From a virus, in IMG/VR virus record IMGVR_UViG_3300029268_002491, positions 1-33,879 of that record: a stretch of 33,879 nucleotides of DNA; one strand, given 5' to 3'. The notes beneath the pieces were generated by a model. The model was not told where the DNA came from and did not search any database. It saw only the letters and a list, made by a program, of their open reading frames with translations. The first letter of the stretch is position 1. Each line of letters starts with the position of its first letter. The translations under genes and the position numbers were made by a program. Shown one piece after another: positions 1 through 6,229 of the stretch.

Positions 1-588
1 TTACTGTTTAATGATTTGCACAACTTTATAAATCTTTGTTTCTTTCAGATTGGTGAGAATCGGCTTTATTGTTGGATTATAGCTTGTTAGTATTATGTGG
101 TCATCCACTACCTGAGATAAAAGCTTCACAGCACCGTCATTTTTTCCCCACCTTGCTAAGACAATATCCCCTATTTTCACCCGATCATGAAGACTAACAA
201 GTATTTTATCACTTGGATTAATAAGGGGAATCATACTATCGCCATTAGAAGTGTCAATAATAACGAGAAAATGCTTATCCGGTGGGAAATAAACGTGATC
301 TTGTTGTTCCCAGTCTGTAAAGTTTAAGCCTCCGACCCCCGCCGGTACAACCGCTTCAACTCTATAATTAGCGCCAGAATATTCTGAAATGGAGTGTCCA
401 CCAAGTAAATAGTTAATATCACAACCTAAATTTGCCAACTTCTCAAAAAAATCAAGCCCGGGTTTGTTCATTTCCCTAATATAGTTGCTTAGTTGAGGTT
501 GTGAAATTTTTACTGCAATGGCGAGATTGCCAACGCTTCCAAACTTGTTTTTGGCGAGTTGCTTTAATCTTGAACCAAAATCTTTCAT
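1..588 (-). CDS. LexA/CI-like phage repressor (XRE HTH + S24 peptidase)
   Basis: Likely lysogeny repressor of 195 aa. Residues about 5-62 form a lambda-type helix-turn-helix. Residues about 78-190 match the S24/LexA self-cleaving domain: an Ala83-Gly84 cleavage bond in PAGVGG, the nucleophile Ser118 in NGDSM and the general-base Lys155 in GAVKL. All catalytic parts are present, so RecA-stimulated self-cleavage and induction are expected from the family. It is transcribed leftward, divergent from the small genes starting at 703; the 114-bp gap carries inverted repeats that look like its operators. The protein is complete, its stop being the first three bases of the window. The role is confident by family and position; the target sites are inferred. 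Confidence 0.92.
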   Translation of the reverse strand: MKDFGSRLKQLAKNKFGSVGNLAIAVKISQPQLSNYIREMNKPGLDFFEKLANLGCDINYLLGGHSISEYSGANYRVEAVVPAGVGGLNFTDWEQQDHVYFPPDKHFLVIIDTSNGDSMIPLINPSDKILVSLHDRVKIGDIVLARWGKNDGAVKLLSQVVDDHIILTSYNPTIKPILTNLKETKIYKVVQIIKQ

Positions 589-622
589 ATAACACCTATA
601 ATTATATTTAATGTAGTATTAT

Positions 623-669
623 TATCTTGCATAGATTATGCGTATATGTTATATTTGTATGCGAAGATA
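623..669. promoter_or_regulatory. Putative repressor operator cluster
   Basis: Three related half sites lie in the divergent gap. TATCTTGCATA (623-633) is mirrored by TATGCGAAGATA (658-669), with one extra base in the right copy. GCATA (629-633) also pairs with TATGC (637-641) as a perfect 5+3+5 palindrome. The two TATGCG copies (637 and 658) start 21 bp apart, about two helical turns. The cluster overlaps the rightward promoter candidate, as expected for operators of the repressor at 1-588. The repeats are seen; binding is inferred. Confidence 0.55.
627..657 (+). promoter_or_regulatory. Rightward early promoter candidate (Bacteroidota-type)
   Basis: TTG at 627-629, a 20-bp spacer, then TATATTTG at 650-657, matching the Bacteroidota consensus (-33 TTTG, -7 TAnnTTTG). 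The start of transcription would fall near 663, about 40 nt before the gene at 703. Palindromic operator half sites sit inside the spacer, so repressor binding would block it. Confidence 0.5.
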
Positions 670-685
670 TTATAATTACTTATAA

Positions 686-716
686 CAAATATAGAATAAA
701 CTATGACAAATCCAAA
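686..716 (-). promoter_or_regulatory. Leftward repressor promoter candidate
   Basis: On the minus strand TTTG (716-713), a 19-bp spacer, then TATATTTG (693-686) match the same Bacteroidota-type consensus. It lies just inside the start of the divergent gene and would give a leader of about 90 nt for the repressor. It faces the rightward promoter across the operator repeats. Confidence 0.4.
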
Positions 717-885
717 TGTAGAATTTCAGACACCGAATTATTACGAGGTTAAAATAAATTTTGCTTATAAAAAAGCCTTGAAAGAACGGTCTCTAAAAGA
801 AAAGACAATGATTAAGTCAATTGTTGAAAAAGCAATTGATAATTATTTGGGTGAATATGAGGCAAATACGAGAAAAAGGCGTTAA
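703..885 (+). CDS. Small ribbon-helix-helix-like protein
   Basis: 60-aa protein, first rightward gene opposite the repressor, the usual place for a Cro-type or early regulator. The sequence YYEVKINFAYKKAL followed by two predicted helices (about residues 33-52) resembles an Arc/CopG beta-strand plus two-helix arrangement, and the C-terminus is basic. No strong ribosome site is visible. A Cro-like DNA-binding role is an inference from size, fold pattern and position. Confidence 0.6.
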   Translation: MTNPNVEFQTPNYYEVKINFAYKKALKERSLKEKTMIKSIVEKAIDNYLGEYEANTRKRR

Positions 886-888
886 TTT

Positions 889-1149
889 ATGCCTGTTTTA
901 TTAACCGAAATACAGGTTATAGGGATTAAAGATGCCTGTAAATTATTGAATATTGGCAGTCATAAGTTATATGATTTAGTGAAAGCCGGGAAGTTAAGGG
1001 CTGTTAATTTTGGGACTAACGGAAAGACTTTGCTAAAATTCAAAGTATGTGACATTATTGCGTTTCAGGATAATAATTATTATACCCCGCAAACATTCCC
1101 TGCTGAGTTAAATCTTAAAGAAATGGCAAATAGAATATTTCAGAAATGA
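889..1149 (+). CDS. Excisionase/MerR-type helix-turn-helix protein
   Basis: 86 aa, four bases after the previous stop. Residues about 9-60 follow the excisionase-family winged-helix pattern: IKDACKLLNIGSHKLYDLVKAGKL is the HTH, followed by a conserved-type strand and a DIIAF end. In phages such proteins act as recombination directionality factors or small regulators. No integrase is in the window, so a regulatory role is equally possible. Confidence 0.65.
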   Translation: MPVLLTEIQVIGIKDACKLLNIGSHKLYDLVKAGKLRAVNFGTNGKTLLKFKVCDIIAFQDNNYYTPQTFPAELNLKEMANRIFQK

Positions 1150-1156
1150 GGTTAAA

Positions 1157-1297
1157 GTGGATAATATAGTTTTCAGATTAATTGTAATTTTCATACTGGT
1201 CGTGGTGGCGTTGTGGCTTGGATATAAGATCGGTTTTGAAAAAGGGGTAAAGAAAGTCATCTCTGATATATTTAGCCAAGATGACGATGAGGGTTAG
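1157..1297 (+). CDS. Tiny single-pass membrane protein
   Basis: 46-aa product from a GTG start preceded by GAGG seven bases upstream. Residues about 4-24 are a clear hydrophobic segment (IVFRLIVIFILVVVALWLGY), then a short basic stretch and an acidic end DDDEG. It begins seven bases after the preceding gene and overlaps the next. Function unknown. Confidence 0.5.
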   Translation: MDNIVFRLIVIFILVVVALWLGYKIGFEKGVKKVISDIFSQDDDEG

Positions 1298-1475
1298 TTT
1301 TCAATATTATTATACGGAGGTCTGTGTTACCTTAACAGACTCAAAGGGCAACGAATATAAGACCATTGGTGTTATTCCGTCAAATTATTCGTTTCCTTGG
1401 TCATTGATATTTAAGTGTTATGTCAAACATCTAAAAGGCTGTTTTCCCCTAATTTTACCACCCTTCAAACATTGA
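1281..1475 (+). CDS. Small hypothetical protein
   Basis: 64-aa frame whose start overlaps the end of the membrane protein gene by 17 nt; ATG codons at 1281 and 1287 are both possible, the second with GAGG too close to help. No family recognised. It is the last gene before the AT-rich stretch, and its tail (CFPLILPPFKH) may run into non-coding DNA, so it could be spurious. Confidence 0.35.
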   Translation: MTMRVSFQYYYTEVCVTLTDSKGNEYKTIGVIPSNYSFPWSLIFKCYVKHLKGCFPLILPPFKH

Positions 1476-1560
1476 TATTATATATATATAAAATAATTAT
1501 TATATAATAATATAATAATAATATTATTATATATCAGTATAATATAGGGGATTTTGCTCT
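1476..1560. other. Extremely AT-rich segment
   Basis: Roughly 1476-1550 is almost purely A and T, built of TATA/ATTATTA runs, and opens the gene-free stretch 1476-2053. Such a tract can be an easily melted origin-like element or a spacer between transcription units. No iterons or DnaA boxes were recognised, so no origin is called. Confidence 0.4.
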
Positions 1561-1648
1561 CAAAACAAACAAATAATAATTTATTTTTGCCACCCCTTAA
1601 AAAACAAAGGAAAACAAAGGATTTATATAAAAAAATATAATAAATATT

Positions 1649-1682
1649 ATATAAAAGATTTTTTTATTAATATCTTTTATAT
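1649..1682. repeat. AT-rich inverted repeat (11-bp arms)
   Basis: Arms 1649-1659 and 1672-1682 are perfect reverse complements (core ATAAAAGAT / ATCTTTTAT) around a 12-nt loop. The pairs are nearly all A-T and no clean U tract follows, so it is a weak terminator at best; it may be DNA-level cruciform or protein-binding structure. Confidence 0.4.
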
Positions 1683-1954
1683 TATATTTAATAAACAAAT
1701 TTATAATACTTTTTATAAAATAGTTCTTCGACTCACTGACTGACTTATGGTAAAACGGACAATGTGCCGCTTTTGTCATGCATCGCAAACTTAAGTGCCC
1801 CTCAAGCCCCGCATTTTTCTGGTTTTAATCGTATCAGCTAAAAACTCTTATTAAGGACGTTAATTCGGGTTTTAGCAGTTAATTAATTCTGGTTTATGAG
1901 GATTCAAGCGAAATTTCTATTTCGTGGAAGGGCGAAAAAGGCTTGATAAGCAAA

Positions 1955-2018
1955 TGTAACTGATGAGTCTTAATAAAGACGAAACGGGGCGGTTCATAAC
2001 AGACCGCTTCGTCTTACA
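1955..2018 (+). ncRNA. Hammerhead ribozyme, type I topology
   Basis: All catalytic-core elements occur in order. Stem I 5' strand TGTAA is 1955-1959. CTGATGA is 1960-1966. Stem II pairs GTCTT (1967-1971) with AAGAC (1976-1980) around loop AATA. GAA is 1981-1983. Stem III (1984-1993 with 2003-2012) is 10 continuous pairs, two of them G-U, closed by a 9-nt loop. The cleavage site GTC has its C at 2013. Stem I 3' strand TTACA is 2014-2018. Self-cleavage would fall between 2013 and 2014, leaving a 5'-OH leader 40 nt before the ATG at 2054. Stem I beyond 5 bp is uncertain: a small hairpin GCTT-GAT-AAGC (1941-1951) and an A5/T5 match (1935-1939 with 2024-2028) could form the outer stem and the contact partner for loop II. 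Activity is inferred from the motif. Confidence 0.85.
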
Positions 2019-2053
2019 AACAATTTTTAACAAACACACAAAGGAATAACAAA

Positions 2054-2263
2054 ATGGAAAACTCAACTAATTATTACCCCCCGAAAGTACAATTAACCGG
2101 TACGCATGGTAATGTCTTTGCATTAATTGGGGAATGTAAAGAGGCAATGAGAAAGGCTAATGTGCCGGATAAAGTCATTTCCGAAATGACAGCTAAAGTT
2201 TTCGCCTGCGGATCTTACCATGAGGCGCTAAAGGTTTTATGTTCTTACTGTGATGTTTCATAA
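2054..2263 (+). CDS. Conserved small phage protein
   Basis: 69 aa, first gene after the ribozyme, with AAAGGAA upstream. The pattern VQLTGTHGNVFALIGECKEAM, then NVPDKVISE and a C-terminal helix, resembles a small family found in many phages and plasmids (LxGxDGNxFxLxGxxxxAMRRAG pattern), function unknown. Probably a compact alpha/beta protein. Family recognition is from memory of the pattern; no function is assigned. Confidence 0.65.
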   Translation: MENSTNYYPPKVQLTGTHGNVFALIGECKEAMRKANVPDKVISEMTAKVFACGSYHEALKVLCSYCDVS

Positions 2264-2284
2264 CAAACATAAGGAATTAACACC

Positions 2285-2479
2285 ATGAAAAAAGAATTAG
2301 AAAAACTCAGCGAAATTGAATCTATGCTTAGCCTTAAGATTGAATCTTACCAGCTATCTGCAAAACAGACAAAAAGCTCAAAAAAGCAGTCGATGTATTT
2401 TCACCTCATCCGGGGTCTTGAGCATGTCCGCGAGGAATTGAGATACACGATTAAAATAACTCGCGATTATATTAAATAA
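2285..2479 (+). CDS. Small helical hypothetical protein
   Basis: 64 aa with a good ribosome site (AAGGAATTAACACC before ATG). Composition is lysine/glutamate-rich and almost wholly helical (KKELEKLSEIESMLSLKIES), suggesting a small coiled coil. No family recognised. Confidence 0.6.
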   Translation: MKKELEKLSEIESMLSLKIESYQLSAKQTKSSKKQSMYFHLIRGLEHVREELRYTIKITRDYIK

Positions 2480-2502
2480 CACAAATGGAAAGGGTGGACA
2501 CA

Positions 2503-2919
2503 ATGGCAAATTATACAATTGATCATATAGAACTTCGATTTTTTATTAATTTCAGTTTTGAAAAGATACTCGCAAAATATGGGGTAGAAAAGTTTTATTC
2601 AGAGGTTTTCAGCAGCACATATCTTCAGATAAGCATAATGCCCGATCATCCGTATTCCGTTTGCCCGGTAATATGTTTCGGTTATTCTCCGCCAATTGAT
2701 GAAAAAAAAAGCACATTGAAACTCGATCCCTTTTATATTCCGGGCACTTTTCCCCCCCCGACTAAAGTGACTGAGACATTAAAAGCTTATGAGGGAATAG
2801 CAAAATTAATATTAGCCGATGAGGGGGGCGAACTTAATTTAATAACACTATTAAGATTTGGGCTTGACTACTTTCATAAACGCGCCCAATATCTAAAAGA
2901 AAATGAATATTTATCATAA
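2503..2919 (+). CDS. Hypothetical protein with homopolymer-rich gene
   Basis: 138 aa from the ATG at 2503, chosen because GGGTGG lies just upstream; an ATG at 2485 would add six residues but lacks a ribosome site. No known domain. Features are an aromatic N-terminal half, a CFGYSPPIDEK turn and GTFPPPTKV in the middle. The gene contains an A9 run (2702-2710) and a C8 run (2752-2759), both prone to slippage. It sits in the early operon between small unknown genes and the DUF932 gene. Confidence 0.6.
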   Translation: MANYTIDHIELRFFINFSFEKILAKYGVEKFYSEVFSSTYLQISIMPDHPYSVCPVICFGYSPPIDEKKSTLKLDPFYIPGTFPPPTKVTETLKAYEGIAKLILADEGGELNLITLLRFGLDYFHKRAQYLKENEYLS

Positions 2920-2937
2920 ACACAAAGGAAAAATATA

Positions 2938-3774
2938 ATGACAAACACAATCACACCAAAAGGCCTGACCGATTATTACTTTCCCATTAAGGAAAGGGAT
3001 ATATCATACCTATCAACTAATGATGGTAATTATTCATACTTACAAGAAGATGATAACGTCTCCGGAATATGGCAAAAGGCTACAGCCTATAAGGGAATTG
3101 TTAGAGAGGACACCGAGGAACTTATTTCTGTGGTGGGTAAAAATTATCAATTAATTCCCAACCAACAACTAATTGAAGCACTCTTGGAAGCATTGGACAA
3201 AACCGATATAAAATATAATGAACCTACTCATGGCCTAATCGGACAACTGCATAATTATGTCGATAACAATAAAATGAAACTAACTTTAACATTTCCCGAA
3301 TTAAAAGTGGTGGATGACACGACTGAGGGGATTCACATGAGTTTAATTATTCAAAACAGCTATGATATGTCTGAAAGGATTAAGCTAATATTTGGAATGG
3401 TGCGGTTAATATGCACCAACGGCGCAATAGTTTTTTTACAAGAAAAAAACAAATTCAACCAAACATATAAACATACTGCCGGGTTTGATCTTGACGCTGT
3501 TAAGAGGCAATTTGACAGTATTTATATGCAAATCCCTATGATTAATGAACGCATTAATATTCTCCGCTCTCTTGATAATCCACAAAGCATTTTTGATTCA
3601 GTAATGAATGTGGAAAATGATTTTGGTAAGCGAGCATCAGACTTTGTAAAAGAAAATGATCCGGAAACAATGTGGGCATTATATAATCTACTGACTTATT
3701 ACGTTACTCATTTTGTTGCAGTAAAACAGCACACCGCATATTTCCACGCCATTTCTAACCAATTCCGATTATAG
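2938..3774 (+). CDS. DUF932 / phage-plasmid-like protein
   Basis: 278 aa. Family signature stretches: WQKATAYKGIVREDTEELISVVGKNY (about 46-70), NQQLIEAL, and GMVRLICTNGAIV (about 152-164), which match the DUF932/TIGR03299 phage-plasmid family, usually 250-350 aa. The biochemical role is not established; members often neighbour phage recombination genes, as here. AAAGGA precedes the ATG. Confidence 0.75.
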   Translation: MTNTITPKGLTDYYFPIKERDISYLSTNDGNYSYLQEDDNVSGIWQKATAYKGIVREDTEELISVVGKNYQLIPNQQLIEALLEALDKTDIKYNEPTHGLIGQLHNYVDNNKMKLTLTFPELKVVDDTTEGIHMSLIIQNSYDMSERIKLIFGMVRLICTNGAIVFLQEKNKFNQTYKHTAGFDLDAVKRQFDSIYMQIPMINERINILRSLDNPQSIFDSVMNVENDFGKRASDFVKENDPETMWALYNLLTYYVTHFVAVKQHTAYFHAISNQFRL

Positions 3775-3783
3775 GAGCATGCA

Positions 3784-4032
3784 ATGAATAAAATAACAAT
3801 TCCCTATTCAATCAGGGTTTCCGTTTATCATGTGAAACTATTCATTAATGAGACAATGGAAACCCTATCGGAAAAAACATTTGACACCTTTAACGAGGCT
3901 TATGAATTTGCAACTTGGCTGAGAGAGGCTAAAGAGGTAAGCAATAAAAATATTGATGTTCGGATTTCCGTGCGAAGCAATATTAGATTACTTGAAAGAG
4001 AAATAAGCATACCACAAACATTACTTACATAA
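3784..4032 (+). CDS. Hypothetical protein
   Basis: 82 aa, 9 nt after the DUF932 gene, with GGAGCATGCA before ATG. Alternating strands and one amphipathic helix (FNEAYEFATWLREAKEV) suggest a small alpha/beta protein. No family recognised. A strong hairpin follows its stop. Confidence 0.6.
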   Translation: MNKITIPYSIRVSVYHVKLFINETMETLSEKTFDTFNEAYEFATWLREAKEVSNKNIDVRISVRSNIRLLEREISIPQTLLT

Positions 4033-4037
4033 TTAAA

Positions 4038-4062
4038 AACCCCCGTCTCTACAACGGGGGTT
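4038..4062. terminator. Strong GC hairpin, T tract only on the minus side
   Basis: AACCCCCGT (4038-4046) pairs perfectly with ACGGGGGTT (4054-4062), loop 7 nt. Rightward RNA has no U tract after it, whereas leftward RNA reads straight into TTTTTAATT. It therefore looks like a terminator of antisense transcription, or a stability/attenuation hairpin in the rightward operon. Confidence 0.55.
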
Positions 4063-4073
4063 ACAAACACAAA

Positions 4074-4088
4074 GGTGGACAAACCACC
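4074..4088 (+). promoter_or_regulatory. Small hairpin masking a ribosome-site-like motif
   Basis: GGTGG (4074-4078) pairs with CCACC (4084-4088) around ACAAA, burying the AAAGG of a copy of the recurring ACAAACACAAAGG leader. No gene starts right after this copy; the next ATG (4118) uses its own AGGAAAG. It may be a relic leader of a lost gene. Confidence 0.3.
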
Positions 4089-4117
4089 AAAACAAACACC
4101 GAAATATAGGAAAGAAA

Positions 4118-4330
4118 ATGACAAATACAAAGAAAAAAATGAAAGTGTATGGAAAATATACCGGTTCAAACACATTATTTCATAATACTTGCTGGTATTT
4201 GCCTCAAATAAAGATTTGCAATGAGACTTTGAGCGAGTATGGCTTCAGGGTTGGTGATGAGTTACAAGTAAATTATTCAGTAAATCACCTGTTAATAGTC
4301 AGAAAGGAAAATACAAATGCAGACAGATAA
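4118..4330 (+). CDS. SymE/AbrB-like small protein
   Basis: 70 aa. The C-terminal half PQIKICNETLSEYGFRVGDELQVNYSVNHLLIVRK follows the SymE-type swapped-hairpin pattern (PxIxIxGxWLxxxGFxxGDxVxVxxxxxxLxI). SymE is an SOS-linked type I toxin in E. coli; phage relatives have no settled role. The start is set by AGGAAAGAAA just upstream. It overlaps the next gene by 14 nt. Toxin activity is not claimed. Confidence 0.55.
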   Translation: MTNTKKKMKVYGKYTGSNTLFHNTCWYLPQIKICNETLSEYGFRVGDELQVNYSVNHLLIVRKENTNADR

Positions 4331-4679
4331 CGAATTTAAGAATATGGTGGATAACCATATAACCAAACAAATCAATCAGCAATATCCCCGCTTCTGCTAT
4401 TGTGACAGATGCGGGGATGCAATTAAAATTGATGTAGAGATCACAGGTTTCCGGGAAATATGTTCTGCGTGCCTTGAAATGTTCCGCAAAGACCTCGCAT
4501 TACTGGGGGCGGAGTTTGGCTTAGATGACAATTTCCACTTGGATACTGATAGCAAACACCAAAATTTGCCTTGGAATGAAATTTCCGGCTTTCACATAGC
4601 GGAAGTGATTTCAAGATTCTATTATAGAACGACATTTATTAACGCCTTAAACACGGCAAAACAAACACAAAAAGGATAA
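4317..4679 (+). CDS. Small zinc-ribbon-like protein
   Basis: 120 aa. FCYCDRCGDAI (about residues 27-37) and CSACLEMF (about 52-59) supply two CxxC pairs suited to one zinc ion. The C-terminal half is helical and aromatic. No family recognised. It begins inside the end of the SymE-like gene, which suggests coupled translation. Nucleic-acid binding is only a guess from the ribbon. Confidence 0.6.
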   Translation: MQTDNEFKNMVDNHITKQINQQYPRFCYCDRCGDAIKIDVEITGFREICSACLEMFRKDLALLGAEFGLDDNFHLDTDSKHQNLPWNEISGFHIAEVISRFYYRTTFINALNTAKQTQKG

Positions 4680-4683
4680 TATC

Positions 4684-5409
4684 ATGGAAAGAACAACTGA
4701 AAAATTTGATAACAGCGTGCAAACTAAAAATGCAGATGAGTTTATACAGGATATTCAAGTAATTGAATTAAACCTATTAATAGAGACCGCAGTTAGTGAG
4801 AGTAAAAAAATTGTTGTCTTGACATTGGAATCGGTTAATGAGTCTTCAGCATACATTAAACAATTTTCCAAGTTAGAAAAACGAATTGACGAGGTTCGCA
4901 AAAGCTATACCGAACCATTAGACAGGCGGAAAAAAGAAATTATGGAATCCTTTGATAAATTAAAAGTCATTTTTAGTGCTGAAAAACTAAGGTTAGAAGC
5001 TGACACGAAAAAATGGCTTATAAGACAAAGGGAAAATGCTGAGAAAAAAGCACAGATTGAACGCAAACAAGCGGAGGAAAAGGCGCTTTTGGAAGCAATT
5101 GAAAAGGAATCGCGACTGAAAGCCGAGGCAGTGCAAAGAGGAAAAGACCCGGACATGATTACCGTTGAACCGGCAATTATTCCCGAGACAATTATTGAAG
5201 CTCCAAAGTTATCAACTTTCAACAGTAGCGGGATTGGGACAATGAAAGTATCACAATGGCGAATAACAAACATTAATCAAGTGCCACGAGGGTATATGAT
5301 GCTGAATGAATCGCTTGTAACAAGCTACCGCAAATCAAGGGGGGTTGATGCTATGAGTGATATTCCGGGAATAGAGTTTTATTTCACCGAAACACTTAGG
5401 CGGGGTTAA
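4684..5409 (+). CDS. Coiled-coil phage protein (DUF1351-like)
   Basis: 241 aa. Residues about 55-150 form a long charged coiled coil (RIDEVRKSYTEPLDRRKKEI onward, then an EKKAQIERKQAEEKALLEA segment). The C-terminal about 60 residues (WRITNINQVPRGYMMLNESL, ending IPGIEFYFTE) match the compact C-terminal part common to DUF1351-type phage proteins. These usually sit beside exonuclease and annealing genes, as here; the role is probably in recombination but unproven. One base separates it from the nuclease gene. Confidence 0.6.
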   Translation: MERTTEKFDNSVQTKNADEFIQDIQVIELNLLIETAVSESKKIVVLTLESVNESSAYIKQFSKLEKRIDEVRKSYTEPLDRRKKEIMESFDKLKVIFSAEKLRLEADTKKWLIRQRENAEKKAQIERKQAEEKALLEAIEKESRLKAEAVQRGKDPDMITVEPAIIPETIIEAPKLSTFNSSGIGTMKVSQWRITNINQVPRGYMMLNESLVTSYRKSRGVDAMSDIPGIEFYFTETLRRG

Positions 5410-5410
5410 T

Positions 5411-6199
5411 ATGAAAATAGAATATCTGAGAGCAAGCCAAATAAACTTGTATAGAGAATGTAGTGCATACTTCTATTTCTTGAATTTCACCGACATTAAG
5501 ACAGCTAACAAGCCGTCTCTTGCTTTTGGTTCTGCTATTCACAGCACTCTTGAAAAGAATTTCCGCCAAAAAATCGAATCACGACAAGATTTAACCATTG
5601 CAGAGAGCAAGTACATTTTTTCTAATGAATTAGGAACGCAATTAAACAATGTTGAAAGATGTGATCTGATAGGTTATGATTCCCAAAGGGCATTAGAGGC
5701 AACCGGACTTGATCTGATTGAACTCTATCAAAGGACACACGCGTATCGAATACAGCCAAAGAGAGTTGAGGAAAACGTGCAAATAAAACTAAAGGGTTAT
5801 CCCTATGGGTTATCTGGAACGGTGGATTTACTCGACGATGACAACAATTTAATTGATCATAAAACATCAGGAAGGGATTATAAACAAATATCTGAGTCAT
5901 ACCGGATTCAGGTAGGTGGTGCATACCCCATATTAATGGAAGCGCTGTTAGGCGAGCCTATTAATTCAGCCAGAATTGACTACATGATACGTAAATCTGA
6001 AAATAATGATCGCGTTAAGGTTCGACCGATTGCGGTGGATATTGACAAGAAATATTTCTTTTCGGTATTTGAACAGGTAAGCAAAGGTATTGAGGCTGAT
6101 ATATTTTCCCCATGCCGGGATTATATGTTTTGCTCACAAAAATACTGTAAATTTCATGACCACTGCGTTAAGCAATTCGGTGGCGTAGTTAAAAAATAA
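5411..6199 (+). CDS. Cas4/RecB-type PD-(D/E)XK exonuclease with Fe-S cysteines
   Basis: 262 aa. Motifs in order: Cys17 in LYRECSAYF; GSAIHSTLEK (motif I His, about 41-50); GTVDLLDDDNNLIDHKTS with the catalytic Asp and D-x-K pair (about 136-154); YRIQVGGAYPILMEAL (QxxxY motif); and a C-terminal cluster with CSQKYCKFHDHC. One N-terminal plus three C-terminal cysteines is the Cas4/AddB arrangement for a 4Fe-4S cluster. Expected activity is DNA end resection for recombination with the neighbouring proteins. All key residues appear intact. Confidence 0.85.
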   Translation: MKIEYLRASQINLYRECSAYFYFLNFTDIKTANKPSLAFGSAIHSTLEKNFRQKIESRQDLTIAESKYIFSNELGTQLNNVERCDLIGYDSQRALEATGLDLIELYQRTHAYRIQPKRVEENVQIKLKGYPYGLSGTVDLLDDDNNLIDHKTSGRDYKQISESYRIQVGGAYPILMEALLGEPINSARIDYMIRKSENNDRVKVRPIAVDIDKKYFFSVFEQVSKGIEADIFSPCRDYMFCSQKYCKFHDHCVKQFGGVVKK

Positions 6200-6229
6200 T
6201 ATCAACAAACCAAAGGAAGGAATCCTAAG

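Noticed and set aside
1577-1589. TATTTTTG promoter-like box in the AT-rich gap
   Set aside because: The nearest TTTG lies 25 bp upstream, outside the usual 19-21 bp spacer, and the surrounding sequence is AT-rich enough to give chance matches.
1597-1788. Leftward 63-aa frame in the AT-rich gap
   Set aside because: Composition (Ile/Phe/Tyr/Lys only) reflects the AT-rich DNA, no ribosome site was seen, and it overlaps the inverted repeat.
4905-5273. 122-aa leftward frame inside the coiled-coil gene
   Set aside because: Ser/Phe-rich shadow of the lysine/glutamate-rich coiled coil on the other strand.
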